This document shows, piece after piece, positions 25,997-34,546 of a DNA stretch of 64,000 nt; positions within the stretch are counted from its first letter, which is position 1; every line of letters begins with the position of its first letter. Made by a program: the position numbers and the translations under genes. Origin of the DNA: Pseudomonadales bacterium (GTDB lineage Bacteria; Pseudomonadota; Gammaproteobacteria; Pseudomonadales; Azotimanducaceae); the NCBI GenBank assembly GCA_041395945.1, contig JAWKZN010000001.1:1736001-1800000 (forward strand). Reading direction: 5' to 3'. The notes below the pieces were generated by a model that saw only the letters and a list, made by a program, of their open reading frames with translations, did no database searches and was not told where the DNA came from.

Positions 25997-26761
25997 ATGC
26001 AGATCCAGGGCAGCAACGCGATCATGGTGGGTGGCGCATCCGGCATGTGTCTGGCCACCGCCGAGAAATTCGTGAAGGCGGGCGGCAAGGTGGCCATCCT
26101 TGATCTGGAACGCTCAGAGGGCGCGAAAGTCGCCGAGCGCCTTGGCGGTAAATTTTTTCCCTGCAACGTGATGGACCACGCCGCAATGGAAAAGGTGCTC
26201 GATGCGGCGGTGGCTGCACTGGGCAGTGTGCAGTTCATGGTCAACACAGCTGGTGGCGGTGTGGCCAGGCGTACGGTCAGCAAGGGTGGCGAGATGCACC
26301 CCCTCGAGGATTTTCAACGCATCATCGAACTGAATCTGGTGGCTTCCTTCAACATCAACCGCATCGTCGCGAAACACATGAGCGCCAATGAACCCAACGC
26401 CGATGGTGAGCGCGGCGTGATGATCAATACCGCCTCCATCGCCGCCTTCGAAGGCCAGATCGGTCAGGTCGCCTACACCGCTGCCAAAGCGGGTATCGCC
26501 GGCATGACACTGACCATGGCGCGGGACCTGGGCGGTATCGGTGTGCGGGTCATGACCATCGCGCCGAGCCTGTTCGATACCGGTCTCACACGGGGCATAC
26601 CCGAAGCCGGTGCCCAGCAGCTCACCAAAGATGCGGCGTTTCCGCGTCGCATGGGCCGACCGGAAGAATACGCGGTGATGGCTATCGCCATCTTCGAAAG
26701 CGCCATGATGAACGGTTCGACCATCAGAGTGGATGCCGGTCAGCGCTTTGCGCCACGCTGA
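25997..26761 (+). CDS. SDR family oxidoreductase, HSD10-like
   Basis: Short-chain dehydrogenase of 254 residues. The nucleotide motif is GGASGMCLAT (about 12-21), with DLERSEGAKVAERLGG suggesting NAD(H) (Asp after beta 2). NTAGGG replaces NNAG. The catalytic triad is in NTASIAAFEGQIGQVAYTAAKAG (Ser, Tyr, Lys). VRVMTIAPSLFDTG and the GSTIRVDAGQRF ending resemble 3-hydroxyacyl-CoA dehydrogenase type 2 (HSD10), so a beta-oxidation role is plausible. AAGGAGA precedes the ATG. It is a single gene with gaps of more than 120 bp either side. Confidence 0.9.
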   Translation: MQIQGSNAIMVGGASGMCLATAEKFVKAGGKVAILDLERSEGAKVAERLGGKFFPCNVMDHAAMEKVLDAAVAALGSVQFMVNTAGGGVARRTVSKGGEMHPLEDFQRIIELNLVASFNINRIVAKHMSANEPNADGERGVMINTASIAAFEGQIGQVAYTAAKAGIAGMTLTMARDLGGIGVRVMTIAPSLFDTGLTRGIPEAGAQQLTKDAAFPRRMGRPEEYAVMAIAIFESAMMNGSTIRVDAGQRFAPR

Positions 26762-26895
26762 GACGTCAGGCAGCCTCTGCGCAGCGGCTGCTGGAGGCGC
26801 GCTGGATCGATTCGGATGCAATCTGTATCCTTGCGCGCCTTCGACCAATCCCGTTTTCCCCGATCGACTTCATCTGCACGGACATTTCTGACCCC

Positions 26896-27387
26896 ATGGA
26901 AAATTTCATCGAACGCAGTTTCTACGCCAGCCGCTGGCTGCTCGCACCCATCTATCTCGGCCTGAGCCTTGCACTGGTCGCCCTGGGCATCAAATTCTTC
27001 CAGGAAGTCTTTCACCTGATGCCGAACATTCTGGCTGTGACCGAGTCCGAGATGGTGCTGGTAGTGCTCGCGCTGGTGGATCTTTCCCTGGTGGGCGGAC
27101 TGATCGTGATGGTCATGTTCAGCGGCTATGAGAATTTCGTCTCCCAGCTGGATCTGGATGGCAACGAGGACAAGCTCGGCTGGCTGGGCAAACTCGATGC
27201 CGGCACCCTCAAGGCAAAGGTCGCCGCTTCCATCGTCGCCATCTCCTCCATTCACCTGCTGCGCATCTTCCTCAATGTCGAGAACATCGATAACGACAAA
27301 CTGCTCTGGTATGTGATCCTGCACATGACCTTTGTGCTCTCCGCAGTGGGCATGGTCATGCTCGATCGCTGGACGGCCAAGCACTGA
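26896..27387 (+). CDS. UPF0114 / TIGR00645 family membrane protein (YqhA-like)
   Basis: Inner-membrane protein of 163 residues with four helices. FIERSFYASRWLLAPIYLGLSLAL and DLSLVGGLIVMVMFSGYENFVSQ are the family hallmarks, as is the C-terminal LHMTFVLSAVGMVMLDRW. It is widespread in proteobacteria and its function is not established. Length matches YqhA (164). A 13-bp tandem repeat follows its stop. Confidence 0.92.
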   Translation: MENFIERSFYASRWLLAPIYLGLSLALVALGIKFFQEVFHLMPNILAVTESEMVLVVLALVDLSLVGGLIVMVMFSGYENFVSQLDLDGNEDKLGWLGKLDAGTLKAKVAASIVAISSIHLLRIFLNVENIDNDKLLWYVILHMTFVLSAVGMVMLDRWTAKH

Positions 27388-27395
27388 CCAGCGGA

Positions 27396-27460
27396 TCAGT
27401 ACCGCTCTTCAGTACCGCACCTCAGTACCGCTCTTCAGTGCCGCACTTCAGTGCGCATGC
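27396..27460. repeat. Five-copy 13-bp tandem repeat
   Basis: Units TCAGTACCGCTCT, TCAGTACCGCACC, TCAGTACCGCTCT, TCAGTGCCGCACT and a diverged TCAGTGCGCATGC begin at 27396, 27409, 27422, 27435 and 27448. It lies between the stop of the YqhA-like gene and the convergent DUF3500 gene; the last unit contains the DUF3500 stop codon (27448-27450). A 13-bp period would shift the frame if it expanded into coding sequence. Confidence 0.8.
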
Positions 27461-28623
27461 TGCAGCAGGTGCGCGCGCAACAGATCTTTGCCGTAATCGT
27501 TGCCGTTGGGTGTGCGCACAACAGTGTGCACATGGTCTCTGGTCGGCGTCGGCGGACCGTCGAGGGCAACGGGGAGCTGATGATCGTATTCGATCATCAC
27601 CACCGGGCTGTGAATCCTGTAGTAGAAAACGTCGTCCTGTCCGGTACCGCCCACCCAGGAGAAGTAGGTGTCGTCCCAGTGACGAAGGATGTCCGCCATG
27701 GCGATGTAGGCGTGACCTTCCCGGAGATTGCCGGTGTACAGCCCCACCAGTTGCTGGGCCAGCAGCCGCTGCGCGGTGGTCAGCGCGTTGAGCCGGAGAC
27801 CCTGGTAGGGCACGACGGCATTGTCCTGGAACAGTTCACCCTGATTGTTGTTGCCGGTTTTTTCGGTCGCCACTATAGCGGTCGCCCGCTGCGTCTCATC
27901 CAGGGCATTGATCAATGCCAGTCCGGCCTGCAACTCGGCATCGAGTATCGACGTTCCCGCAAAGCGCCCGGTATCCGCCCGGGGGGGTTCTGATCCCATG
28001 AAGGTGGGAGTCAGCACCAGCTGATCACCGAGCACGAAGCAATTGATGATCAGATGGTGTCCGTCCAGCTGCCAGCCCCAGGGTTCGGTCGCAGACGGCG
28101 TGCCCATGACGGTGAACCAGTAGCGCAACTCGCCGTACTGCTCATGATCGTTCATCAGATCGGCGAGATGGCCTTCGAGACGCATGATGTCTCTGGAAGT
28201 CTTATACCCCCGGGCACTCAATGTCGCGGCGAGCAGTGCGAAAGCACTGTCCGTCTGTGCCGGCGTCATTTCCAGCAGACCCACCCCCTGCCGGGTGGAG
28301 ATGTGGATATTCGCCCAGCGCCGCCATTCGAGATCATCGACCGGAAACTGCGCCCGCTGTCGCTGATCTTCATCGAGGCCAGCGAGGAATTTCTCTGCCG
28401 CCTCCACCAGCGGAAGGGTGCTGACGCCCGTCTGCTCGATGCGGAACAATCCCGACTGCACGCCACCGTCGGCGGTGATCCCGCGAAAAGGTTCCCGCAG
28501 CATGAACCGCTCGACGAGGGGCCAGACAACTTTTGAGGCACCGACCGGCTGCAGGATGGCCAGCCCGATAAAGGCTGCCAGGATCGCCAGCAGCGCAAGT
28601 ACCGTTCCGATCAGAATCCGCAT
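27448..28623 (-). CDS. DUF3500 domain protein
   Basis: A 391-residue protein. The first 25 residues are hydrophobic (LIGTVLALLAILAAFIGLAIL), a signal anchor or uncleaved signal, so the bulk is probably periplasmic. The DUF3500 core is evident: WGWQLDGHHLIINCFVLGDQLVLTPTFMGSEP in the middle, IEYDHQLP, and the C-terminal DHVHTVVRTPNGNDYGKDLLR. Clustered His and Asp suggest metal binding, but no activity is established. The stop codon sits in the 13-bp tandem repeat. It diverges from a UMF1-type transporter gene. Confidence 0.87.
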   Translation of the reverse strand: MRILIGTVLALLAILAAFIGLAILQPVGASKVVWPLVERFMLREPFRGITADGGVQSGLFRIEQTGVSTLPLVEAAEKFLAGLDEDQRQRAQFPVDDLEWRRWANIHISTRQGVGLLEMTPAQTDSAFALLAATLSARGYKTSRDIMRLEGHLADLMNDHEQYGELRYWFTVMGTPSATEPWGWQLDGHHLIINCFVLGDQLVLTPTFMGSEPPRADTGRFAGTSILDAELQAGLALINALDETQRATAIVATEKTGNNNQGELFQDNAVVPYQGLRLNALTTAQRLLAQQLVGLYTGNLREGHAYIAMADILRHWDDTYFSWVGGTGQDDVFYYRIHSPVVMIEYDHQLPVALDGPPTPTRDHVHTVVRTPNGNDYGKDLLRAHLLQHAH

Positions 28624-28730
28624 GCTGTTTCCTCCGGGTTTTGCCGGAGACTAACCGCTTGCGCACTGGATGACATCTGTGGCCTCTTACGCAGGCCCTG
28701 AAAAACGCAAACCGTCCAGATGAGGTAGCA

Positions 28731-30173
28731 GTGAGCACCATCCCCGGAGACCTGTCGCCTCGATCCCTCGCCGGCACTCCCGCAGCCAGTCCCCTCGGAT
28801 ACGTCAGCTGGGCCTTCGGGCAGGGTGCCCGGGATCCCTACTACATTCTGGTAGTGATCTACATCTTCTATCCCTACTTCAGCAACACGGTGGTGGGTAA
28901 TCCGGTCGAAGGGCAGAGTCTGCTCGGCTACACCAACGCCATCGCCGGGTTCGCGCTCGCTCTGCTCGCGCCCTTTCTCGGGGCGATCGCAGACAAGGAC
29001 GGCCGCCGGAAACCCTGGGTTGCGGGCAGCGTGGTGTTCATGGTGGCTGGTGCCGTGGCACTGTGGTGGGCACTTCCCGGCGGAGCCGGCCTCAGCATCT
29101 TCACGATCCTGGCACTCATCGTCTGTATCAACATCGCCTTCACCATCAATGAAGTGTTTCACAATGCCATGCTGCCCAGCACCGCACCGGCAAACCGTGT
29201 CGGCTTCGTTTCAGGCATCGCCTTTTCCATCGGCAACGTCGGCGGACTATCGTTGATGCTCTTCGTGCTCATCGCGTTTTCCCTGCCTGGAACCAGCGAC
29301 TGGAGTTTTCTGCCCGCTGTACCCCTTTTCGGCATCGATCAGGGCGCCCACGAACACGATCGCATCGTCGGTCCCATCGCGGCTGCCTGGATGCTGATCT
29401 TCACCCTTCCCCTCCTGCTGTTCACACCGGACGGTCAGGGACGCATTACCTCTGTGAGAAAAGCTGCCCGGGAAGGCCTGCAGGATGTGATCGAAACCCT
29501 CTCCCGTTTGCGCCACTACCGCAATATCGCCCTCTACCTGATCTCCCGCATGTTCATGATCGACGGCATGGTGGGCGTCATGACCTTTGGTGGCGTCTAC
29601 GCCTCGGGGACATTCGGCTGGGATACCACCACCCTGCTGATTTTCGGTCTGTGCACCAGCGCATCGGCCATGGTCGGCGCCTACATCGGCGGCTGGATCG
29701 ATGACCTGGTCGGCTCGAAGCGCGCACTGCAGATCGCTATCGCTATGAGCTCGATCATCCTGATGATGCTGGTGTCCTATCAGCCCGGTGTGCTGTTTTT
29801 CTTCGTGAACGTCGGAACCGATGCGGTCTGGAATTTCCCCTATTTCCGGTCGCTGCCGGAGATCCTCTATTTCCTGACAAACCAGATCTTCGCCCTGTTC
29901 TTCGTGACGGGTCTGTCATCGTCGCGCACGCTGATGGCGCGTCTTGCCCCGCCGGAGATGGCTACCCAGTTCTTCGGACTGTTCGCACTTTCAGGTACGG
30001 TAACCGCCTTCCTGGCGCCACTGATGGTGGGCACCCTGACAGACTGGTTCGATTCACAACGCGCGGGCATGGCCTCCCTGACAGTGCTCATGGTGATCGG
30101 CTTCGTCCTGCTGCTGAAAGTTCAGGAAGTGCAGACCGTCGCCCATCTTCGAACCCCCCGCCCCTCCGTCTGA
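28731..30173 (+). CDS. MFS transporter, UMF1/Atg22-like
   Basis: A 480-residue polytopic protein starting at GTG (MSTIPG) after TGAGGTAGCA. LGYVSWAFGQGARDPYYILVVIYIFYPYFS at the start and the loop LLAPFLGAIADKDGRRKPWV are typical of the UMF1 branch related to yeast vacuolar effluxer Atg22. About twelve helices are seen, and MARLAPPEMATQFFGLFALSGTVTAFLAPL near the end is the second family signature. In bacteria the substrate is unknown; amino-acid efflux is a guess from Atg22. Confidence 0.87.
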   Translation: MSTIPGDLSPRSLAGTPAASPLGYVSWAFGQGARDPYYILVVIYIFYPYFSNTVVGNPVEGQSLLGYTNAIAGFALALLAPFLGAIADKDGRRKPWVAGSVVFMVAGAVALWWALPGGAGLSIFTILALIVCINIAFTINEVFHNAMLPSTAPANRVGFVSGIAFSIGNVGGLSLMLFVLIAFSLPGTSDWSFLPAVPLFGIDQGAHEHDRIVGPIAAAWMLIFTLPLLLFTPDGQGRITSVRKAAREGLQDVIETLSRLRHYRNIALYLISRMFMIDGMVGVMTFGGVYASGTFGWDTTTLLIFGLCTSASAMVGAYIGGWIDDLVGSKRALQIAIAMSSIILMMLVSYQPGVLFFFVNVGTDAVWNFPYFRSLPEILYFLTNQIFALFFVTGLSSSRTLMARLAPPEMATQFFGLFALSGTVTAFLAPLMVGTLTDWFDSQRAGMASLTVLMVIGFVLLLKVQEVQTVAHLRTPRPSV

Positions 30174-30252
30174 GGCAGGTTTCAGCGGCAGCGCCCCTGG
30201 CCATGGGTGTGTTATGTAAAGTGATGCCCATCATGCGTATGGCAGTCCCGGG

Positions 30253-30858
30253 TCATGGCGGCATCCTGGCGTTCGGATCAGCAGACGCCGCATCGAATCC
30301 GGGCGGCAGGGTCAGATCCTCGAGAAAAAAAGCGGCGAGCGCATTGCGTCCGGCCACACCCGCCTTGCGGTATACGGCCGTTGCCTGCTGCCTCGCGGTC
30401 GCCTCACTGACACCACGTGCGCGGGCGATCTCTTTGTGAGCGAGTCCTTTCAGGAGCAGCAGCGCCACCTCCTTTTCCGCGGCAGACAGGCGCCAGCGAT
30501 CGAACTGCCGGTCGATGGAAGCACCCAGCCCGAGCAGCAGACTCTGGGCTTCGGCACGCCAGATGTCAGCCGCTTCGTCGCTGCTGACCAGGCGGTCGTC
30601 CAGTTCGCGCACCTGCTCCTTCAGCGCTGCTACCAGCGCCCGGATCAGTAAAGTGGATGCAATGAGCGCGATCAGCACCACACTGCCTTCGATCAGCACA
30701 TGGGCTGTGGACACCCCCTCATCGAGATCGCCGAGAAGATCCACCGCCGCGAGCAGTCCGATCATGGCGAATGCGGCGATCAGTGCACCATAGCGCCATC
30801 CGGCGGATGTCAGATCCGGGGTGTTCAACTGCTTGATTTCACTGACAATGACGACCAT
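30253..30858 (-). CDS. Membrane-anchored LuxR-type transcription regulator
   Basis: A 201-residue protein with two N-terminal transmembrane helices (about 25-41 and 55-75: LIAAFAMIGLLAAVDLLG; VLIEGSVVLIALIASTLLIRALV), a charged linker helix, and a C-terminal LuxR/GerE helix-turn-helix (LSAAEKEVALLLLKGLAHKEIARARGVSEATARQQATAVYRKAGV, about 127-171). There is no receiver or autoinducer domain, so the signal must come through the membrane part or a partner. It diverges from the cytochrome b gene, 74 bp away, which is its likely target. Confidence 0.8.
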   Translation of the reverse strand: MVVIVSEIKQLNTPDLTSAGWRYGALIAAFAMIGLLAAVDLLGDLDEGVSTAHVLIEGSVVLIALIASTLLIRALVAALKEQVRELDDRLVSSDEAADIWRAEAQSLLLGLGASIDRQFDRWRLSAAEKEVALLLLKGLAHKEIARARGVSEATARQQATAVYRKAGVAGRNALAAFFLEDLTLPPGFDAASADPNARMPP

Positions 30859-30932
30859 CTCACGTCTGCAGGATGGGGGCGGTCCGTCTCCGGAGTCAAG
30901 CTGAGCACAGTTTCAAAACAGCGGAGACAACC

Positions 30933-31565
30933 ATGAAATCAACCGGGACCACTACCCGAACTCCTGTCTGGGATCTGTTCGTGCGCTTCGGACACTGGAT
31001 CCTGGCAGCCGCCTTTCTCATCGCCTACTTCACCGAAGACGATCTCATGACCGTCCACACCTGGGCCGGATACCTGACCGCCAGCGTAGTGGTGTTGCGG
31101 ATCCTGTGGGGATTCGTCGGATCCCCACACGCCAGGTTTCGGGATTTCCTCTTCACTCCCCGGCAGGCATGGCACTATCTGATCGACCTGCTGCGCGGTC
31201 GGGCAGACAGGCACATCGGCCACAGTCCGGCCGGCGCGGTGATGGTCTATGCGCTTCTGATCGGTGTTCTGCTCACCGGAGTATCCGGCATGATGGTCTA
31301 CGCCTACGAAGAGCAGGCGGGGCCACTCGCAGGGGCAGTCGCCAGCCAGTACCATGGCCTGACCGACAGGGAGCGCGAACGCGCCTTCGACCGCGCCGAA
31401 GACTTCTGGGAAGAAGCCCACGAATTGACCGCGAATCTGACCCTGCTGCTGGTGCTGCTGCATATCGGTGGCGTTCTCCTGGCCAGTTTTGCGCACCGGG
31501 AGAACCTCATCGCATCCATGGTGAGCGGAAACAAACGTCCGCAGGACGAACTCCGGAATACATGA
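30933..31565 (+). CDS. Cytochrome b/b6 domain protein (Ni/Fe-hydrogenase-type cytochrome b)
   Basis: Di-haem-type membrane cytochrome of 210 residues. TPVWDLFVRFGHWILAAAFLIAYF contains the first haem His (GHW), VHTWAGYLTASVVVLRILWGFVG the second (HTWAGY), and LTLLLVLLHIGGVLLASFAHRENLIASM the C-terminal pair (LHIGG and HREN). This is the standard small soluble-cytochrome-reductase pattern. The start is ATG 30933 with GCGGAGA upstream; the open frame from 30873 lacks support. The stop overlaps the DUF1415 start by ATGA. Confidence 0.9.
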   Translation: MKSTGTTTRTPVWDLFVRFGHWILAAAFLIAYFTEDDLMTVHTWAGYLTASVVVLRILWGFVGSPHARFRDFLFTPRQAWHYLIDLLRGRADRHIGHSPAGAVMVYALLIGVLLTGVSGMMVYAYEEQAGPLAGAVASQYHGLTDRERERAFDRAEDFWEEAHELTANLTLLLVLLHIGGVLLASFAHRENLIASMVSGNKRPQDELRNT

Positions 31566-32119
31566 GCGGAACACAGACACAGGAACGGGTGATCGAGTCC
31601 GTCCGCCGCTGGGTGAGGTCGTTTGTGATTGACATGAATCTGTGTCCGTTTGCCCGGCGGGAACTGGACGCACAACGGGTGCGCTTCGTGGTTACCGGTG
31701 CGAGCGACGTCGGCGGACTGCTGACCGTGCTCGCAGCGGAACTGGCTCTGCTCGATCACGAGCCCGGTGTGGAGACGACACTCCTCATCCATCCCGGAGC
31801 TCTTGCCGACTTCCTCGACTACAACGACTTCCTGGCGGATGCAGACGAGTTGCTGCGGAGCCTGGATCGGGAAGGCGTCTATCAGATCGCGAGCTTTCAT
31901 CCGCACTACCAGTTCCACGGTACCTTGCCAGAGGATGCGGAGAACTACACCAACCGTTCGCCTTACCCCATGCTGCACCTGTTGCGGGAAGACAGCGTTG
32001 AACGCGCCATCGCCGGTTATCCGGAGGTGGAACAGATCCCCAGCCGTAATACCGATTACCTGAACCGGCTGGGCCGGGAGCAGCTCGCGCGACTCCGGCA
32101 GGCGTGCCTCAGTCCCTGA
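31562..32119 (+). CDS. DUF1415 family protein
   Basis: A 185-residue soluble protein. The family signature is plain: RRWVRSFVIDMNLCPFARRELDAQRVRFVV at the N-terminus, IASFHPHYQFHGTLPEDAENYTNRSPYPMLHLLREDSVERAI in the second half, and PSRNTDYLNRLG near the end. Function is unknown although conserved across gammaproteobacteria. It begins inside the ATGA overlap with the cytochrome b gene, so translation is coupled. Its 3' end overlaps the convergent nhaC-like gene by 11 bases. Confidence 0.92.
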   Translation: MSGTQTQERVIESVRRWVRSFVIDMNLCPFARRELDAQRVRFVVTGASDVGGLLTVLAAELALLDHEPGVETTLLIHPGALADFLDYNDFLADADELLRSLDREGVYQIASFHPHYQFHGTLPEDAENYTNRSPYPMLHLLREDSVERAIAGYPEVEQIPSRNTDYLNRLGREQLARLRQACLSP

Positions 32120-33524
32120 GCACGCCCGGTTTTCGCAACAGTCCGATGCCGAGCATCGCCATGCCGATCGACACCAGAGGATTGAGGTAGTTGAGAAACG
32201 CGTAAGGCGCGTACTCGAGAGTGGGCACACCCAGGGTCGCGGCATAGAACGCCCCTGCCGTGGTCCAGGGAATCAGCCCGGTGCTCAGCGTGGCCCCTTC
32301 TTCCACGGACCGTGACAACACCGCTCGATTGAGCCGGGCGCGATCGAAGGCCTCCCGGAACAGCTGGGCGTTGAGAATGATCGACACATAGGCCTCGCCC
32401 AGTCCCATGTTGCCGACAATGCCGGAAGCGATGGTTGTAGCGATCAGTGTGCTGGCGCGACGGATCCGCGCAATCGCCCCCTCCAGCAGGGCTTTCAGAA
32501 AGCCCCCGCCATTGAGCAGACCACCGAGCGCCAGAGCCATGAGTGCCAGCAGCAGGGTCCAGCTCATACTGGCGATACCACCGCGACCGAGCAGTGCGTC
32601 GATATCCGCAACACCCGTATGACCCGGTGTGTTCTGCCACAGTGCGTTGAGCACCTCACCCAGGCTGCGCCCCTGATACAGCAGGGCAAGCGCGAGGGCT
32701 GTGACGACACTGGCAGTCATGCTGACCTCCGCGGACTGACGGGAAACACTGAGCCCGACCAGCACCAGCAGCGGCAGCACGGCCACGATAGGATTGATGC
32801 TGTAGGCCTGCCGCAGCGCCACCTGAATATCCGCGCTCTGACCGGCCGCTGTCAGTGGATCTGCACTGCTGTCGAGCAGCAGCAGAATCACGAGCACCAG
32901 CAGGAAAGTCGGCGTGGTTGTAATGAGCATCGAGCGGATGTGGGCATAGAGATCGGTGCCCGCACTCATCGCCGCGAGATTGGTGGTATCCGACACGGGT
33001 GAGAGCTTGTCACCAAAGGTGGCGCCTGAGATCACCACACCGGCGATGAGTGGGAAAGACACACCCATGGACTGACCGAGTCCCATCAGCACCACGCCGA
33101 GCGTCCCCACCGTGCCCCAGGAGGTGCCGGTGACCACGGACATGAGAGCGCACAACACGAAACCGGTGGCGAGAAACACATCGGGAGCAAGCAGATCCAG
33201 GCCATAGACGATGAGAGAGGCGATGGTACCGCTGTGCATGTAGCTGGCGATCACCATACCGATGAGTATGAAGATGTAGACGGCCGACAGGGCATTGCGG
33301 ATCCCGTCGCTCATCATCGACCGGATCGCGGGATAGTGGTGGCCGAGATAGCGGGTGTTCAACCCAACCCAGCACAGACACACAAAGATCAGCGCATGGA
33401 TACTGATGCCATAGCCGAACAGGCCGGTTCCCAGAATCAGCAGCACGCCAGCAAAGGTGAGGAAGCCGTGCCAGGGTGTCGGTGTTCGTGCGGGATAACC
33501 TTCGGCTTGGGTCAATCGAGTCAT
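32109..33524 (-). CDS. Na+/H+ antiporter, NhaC family
   Basis: Inner-membrane antiporter of 471 residues with about eleven or twelve helices. ALMSVVTGTSWGTVGTLGVVLMGLGQSMG and VVISGATFGDKLSPVSDTTNLAAMSAGTDLYAHIRSM are the strongly conserved ion-path segments of NhaC proteins. GGLLNGGGFLKALLEG and the late GLIPWTTAGAFYAATLGVP are also typical. It maintains sodium and pH balance, which suits a marine host. It converges on the DUF1415 gene with an 11-bp overlap. Confidence 0.9.
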   Translation of the reverse strand: MTRLTQAEGYPARTPTPWHGFLTFAGVLLILGTGLFGYGISIHALIFVCLCWVGLNTRYLGHHYPAIRSMMSDGIRNALSAVYIFILIGMVIASYMHSGTIASLIVYGLDLLAPDVFLATGFVLCALMSVVTGTSWGTVGTLGVVLMGLGQSMGVSFPLIAGVVISGATFGDKLSPVSDTTNLAAMSAGTDLYAHIRSMLITTTPTFLLVLVILLLLDSSADPLTAAGQSADIQVALRQAYSINPIVAVLPLLVLVGLSVSRQSAEVSMTASVVTALALALLYQGRSLGEVLNALWQNTPGHTGVADIDALLGRGGIASMSWTLLLALMALALGGLLNGGGFLKALLEGAIARIRRASTLIATTIASGIVGNMGLGEAYVSIILNAQLFREAFDRARLNRAVLSRSVEEGATLSTGLIPWTTAGAFYAATLGVPTLEYAPYAFLNYLNPLVSIGMAMLGIGLLRKPGVLRD

Positions 33525-33614
33525 TCACAGCGCAGGGTGAGCGCGCCATGGTACCCGTTCGCGCTGCAGGCCACGCCTGTGGCTGGGGCTGAATGGCCGC
33601 AGTTTGGGCTCCGG

Positions 33615-33666
33615 TTGCCAGGCCGTTGAGCGCGACCTATTGATAGCCGATTCGCTAACTGTTAGC
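33615..33666 (+). promoter_or_regulatory. Promoter and palindromic operator upstream of the ArsR-SRPBCC-DUF899 operon
   Basis: A -35-like TTGCCA (33615-33620), 17-bp spacer and weak -10 TATTGA (33638-33643) are followed, at the expected start of transcription, by the perfect palindrome GCTAAC-T-GTTAGC (33654-33666). It ends 28 bp before the ArsR-type ATG. Self-repression by ArsR-family regulators through such dyads is usual, so this is the likely operator. Confidence 0.5.
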
Positions 33667-33694
33667 CTCCCGGCGAAATACAGGGGCCGGACCC

Positions 33695-34036
33695 ATGCTG
33701 CCAGCCGTGACTCCGATCGATCGGGCATTCACCGCCCTCTCCCATCCGGTACGCCGCAATATCATCGAGCGGCTCCTGGAAGGAGAACTGACCGTAGGCG
33801 AGATCGCGCGCCCCTACGGGCTCAGGAACCCCACCATCTCCCGCCATCTGAAGGTACTGAAAGAAGCCCAGCTGATCGTCAGCACCGTCGACGGCCGCCA
33901 GCACCGCTGTCGGATAAATCCAAACGGTATCAATGAGTTGCAGAGCTGGTTAAAGAGATACGAGAAGTTCTGGACGGGCCAGTTCGACGCGCTGCAGCGC
34001 TTTGTCGAGACCAGGCCCGTGGCGGATCGGTCATGA
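33695..34036 (+). CDS. ArsR-family transcription regulator
   Basis: A 113-residue winged-helix repressor. DRAFTALSHPVRRNIIERLLEGELTVGEIARPYGLRNPTISRHLKVLKEAQLIVSTVDGRQH covers the whole DNA-binding fold. No metal-binding cysteines are seen, so it belongs to the non-metal subgroup usually paired with SRPBCC/AHSA1 proteins. C-terminal LQSWLKRYEKFWTGQFDALQRFV is the dimer or partner helix. Its stop overlaps the SRPBCC start by ATGA. A perfect palindrome lies 28 bp upstream. Confidence 0.92.
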   Translation: MLPAVTPIDRAFTALSHPVRRNIIERLLEGELTVGEIARPYGLRNPTISRHLKVLKEAQLIVSTVDGRQHRCRINPNGINELQSWLKRYEKFWTGQFDALQRFVETRPVADRS

Positions 34037-34497
34037 CTGCGGCCCCCGACGGCGACGGCCACGTGCTCCATCTCACCCGGGTATTCGATGCGCCCATCCG
34101 CTTCCTCTTCGACTGTTTCACGGATCCTGCCCTGATCATGCAGTGGTGGGGTCCCCCCGGCACCCTGTGTCCGGCCGCCACCAGCGAACTTCGCACGGGC
34201 GGTACTTACCGCTTTGTCATCGAAGACCCTGAAAGCGGCGACCGCTACATCTCCTGCGGACGCTACCTTGTGATCGAGCCGCCTAACCGCCTGGTCTTCA
34301 CCTGGTACTGGGAAGCGGATCCGGAGGCAGTGACCCGGGTTTCCGTCGACTTCCGCGCGGTCGATGATCTACACACGGAACTGACTCTGAAGCACGCCCG
34401 CTTTCCTGAGCTCGCAAGCGCGAAATCCCACGAGACCGGCTGGACGAGCAGCCTGACGCGACTCGCGCGCCTGCTTTCCCGCAGTCAGACCTCCTGA
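34033..34497 (+). CDS. SRPBCC domain protein (AHSA1/START-like)
   Basis: A 154-residue helix-grip ligand-binding protein. LTRVFDAPIRFLFDCFTDPALIMQWWGPPGT is the AHSA1-type N-terminus, GGTYRFVIEDPESGDRYISCGRYLVIEPPNRLVFTW the central sheet, and HETGWTSSLTRLARLL the long closing helix. Such proteins are usually co-transcribed with ArsR-type repressors, as here (4-base overlap). The ligand is unknown. Confidence 0.9.
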   Translation: MTAAPDGDGHVLHLTRVFDAPIRFLFDCFTDPALIMQWWGPPGTLCPAATSELRTGGTYRFVIEDPESGDRYISCGRYLVIEPPNRLVFTWYWEADPEAVTRVSVDFRAVDDLHTELTLKHARFPELASAKSHETGWTSSLTRLARLLSRSQTS

Positions 34498-34546
34498 GCA
34501 GAGACTTCAACAGACCCACGCACACAATGACAGCTGGAGCAAGACA

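Noticed and set aside
30317..30332. A run of seven A next to GC-rich sequence, terminator-like
   Set aside because: It lies inside the C-terminal coding part of the LuxR-type gene and has no proper stem.
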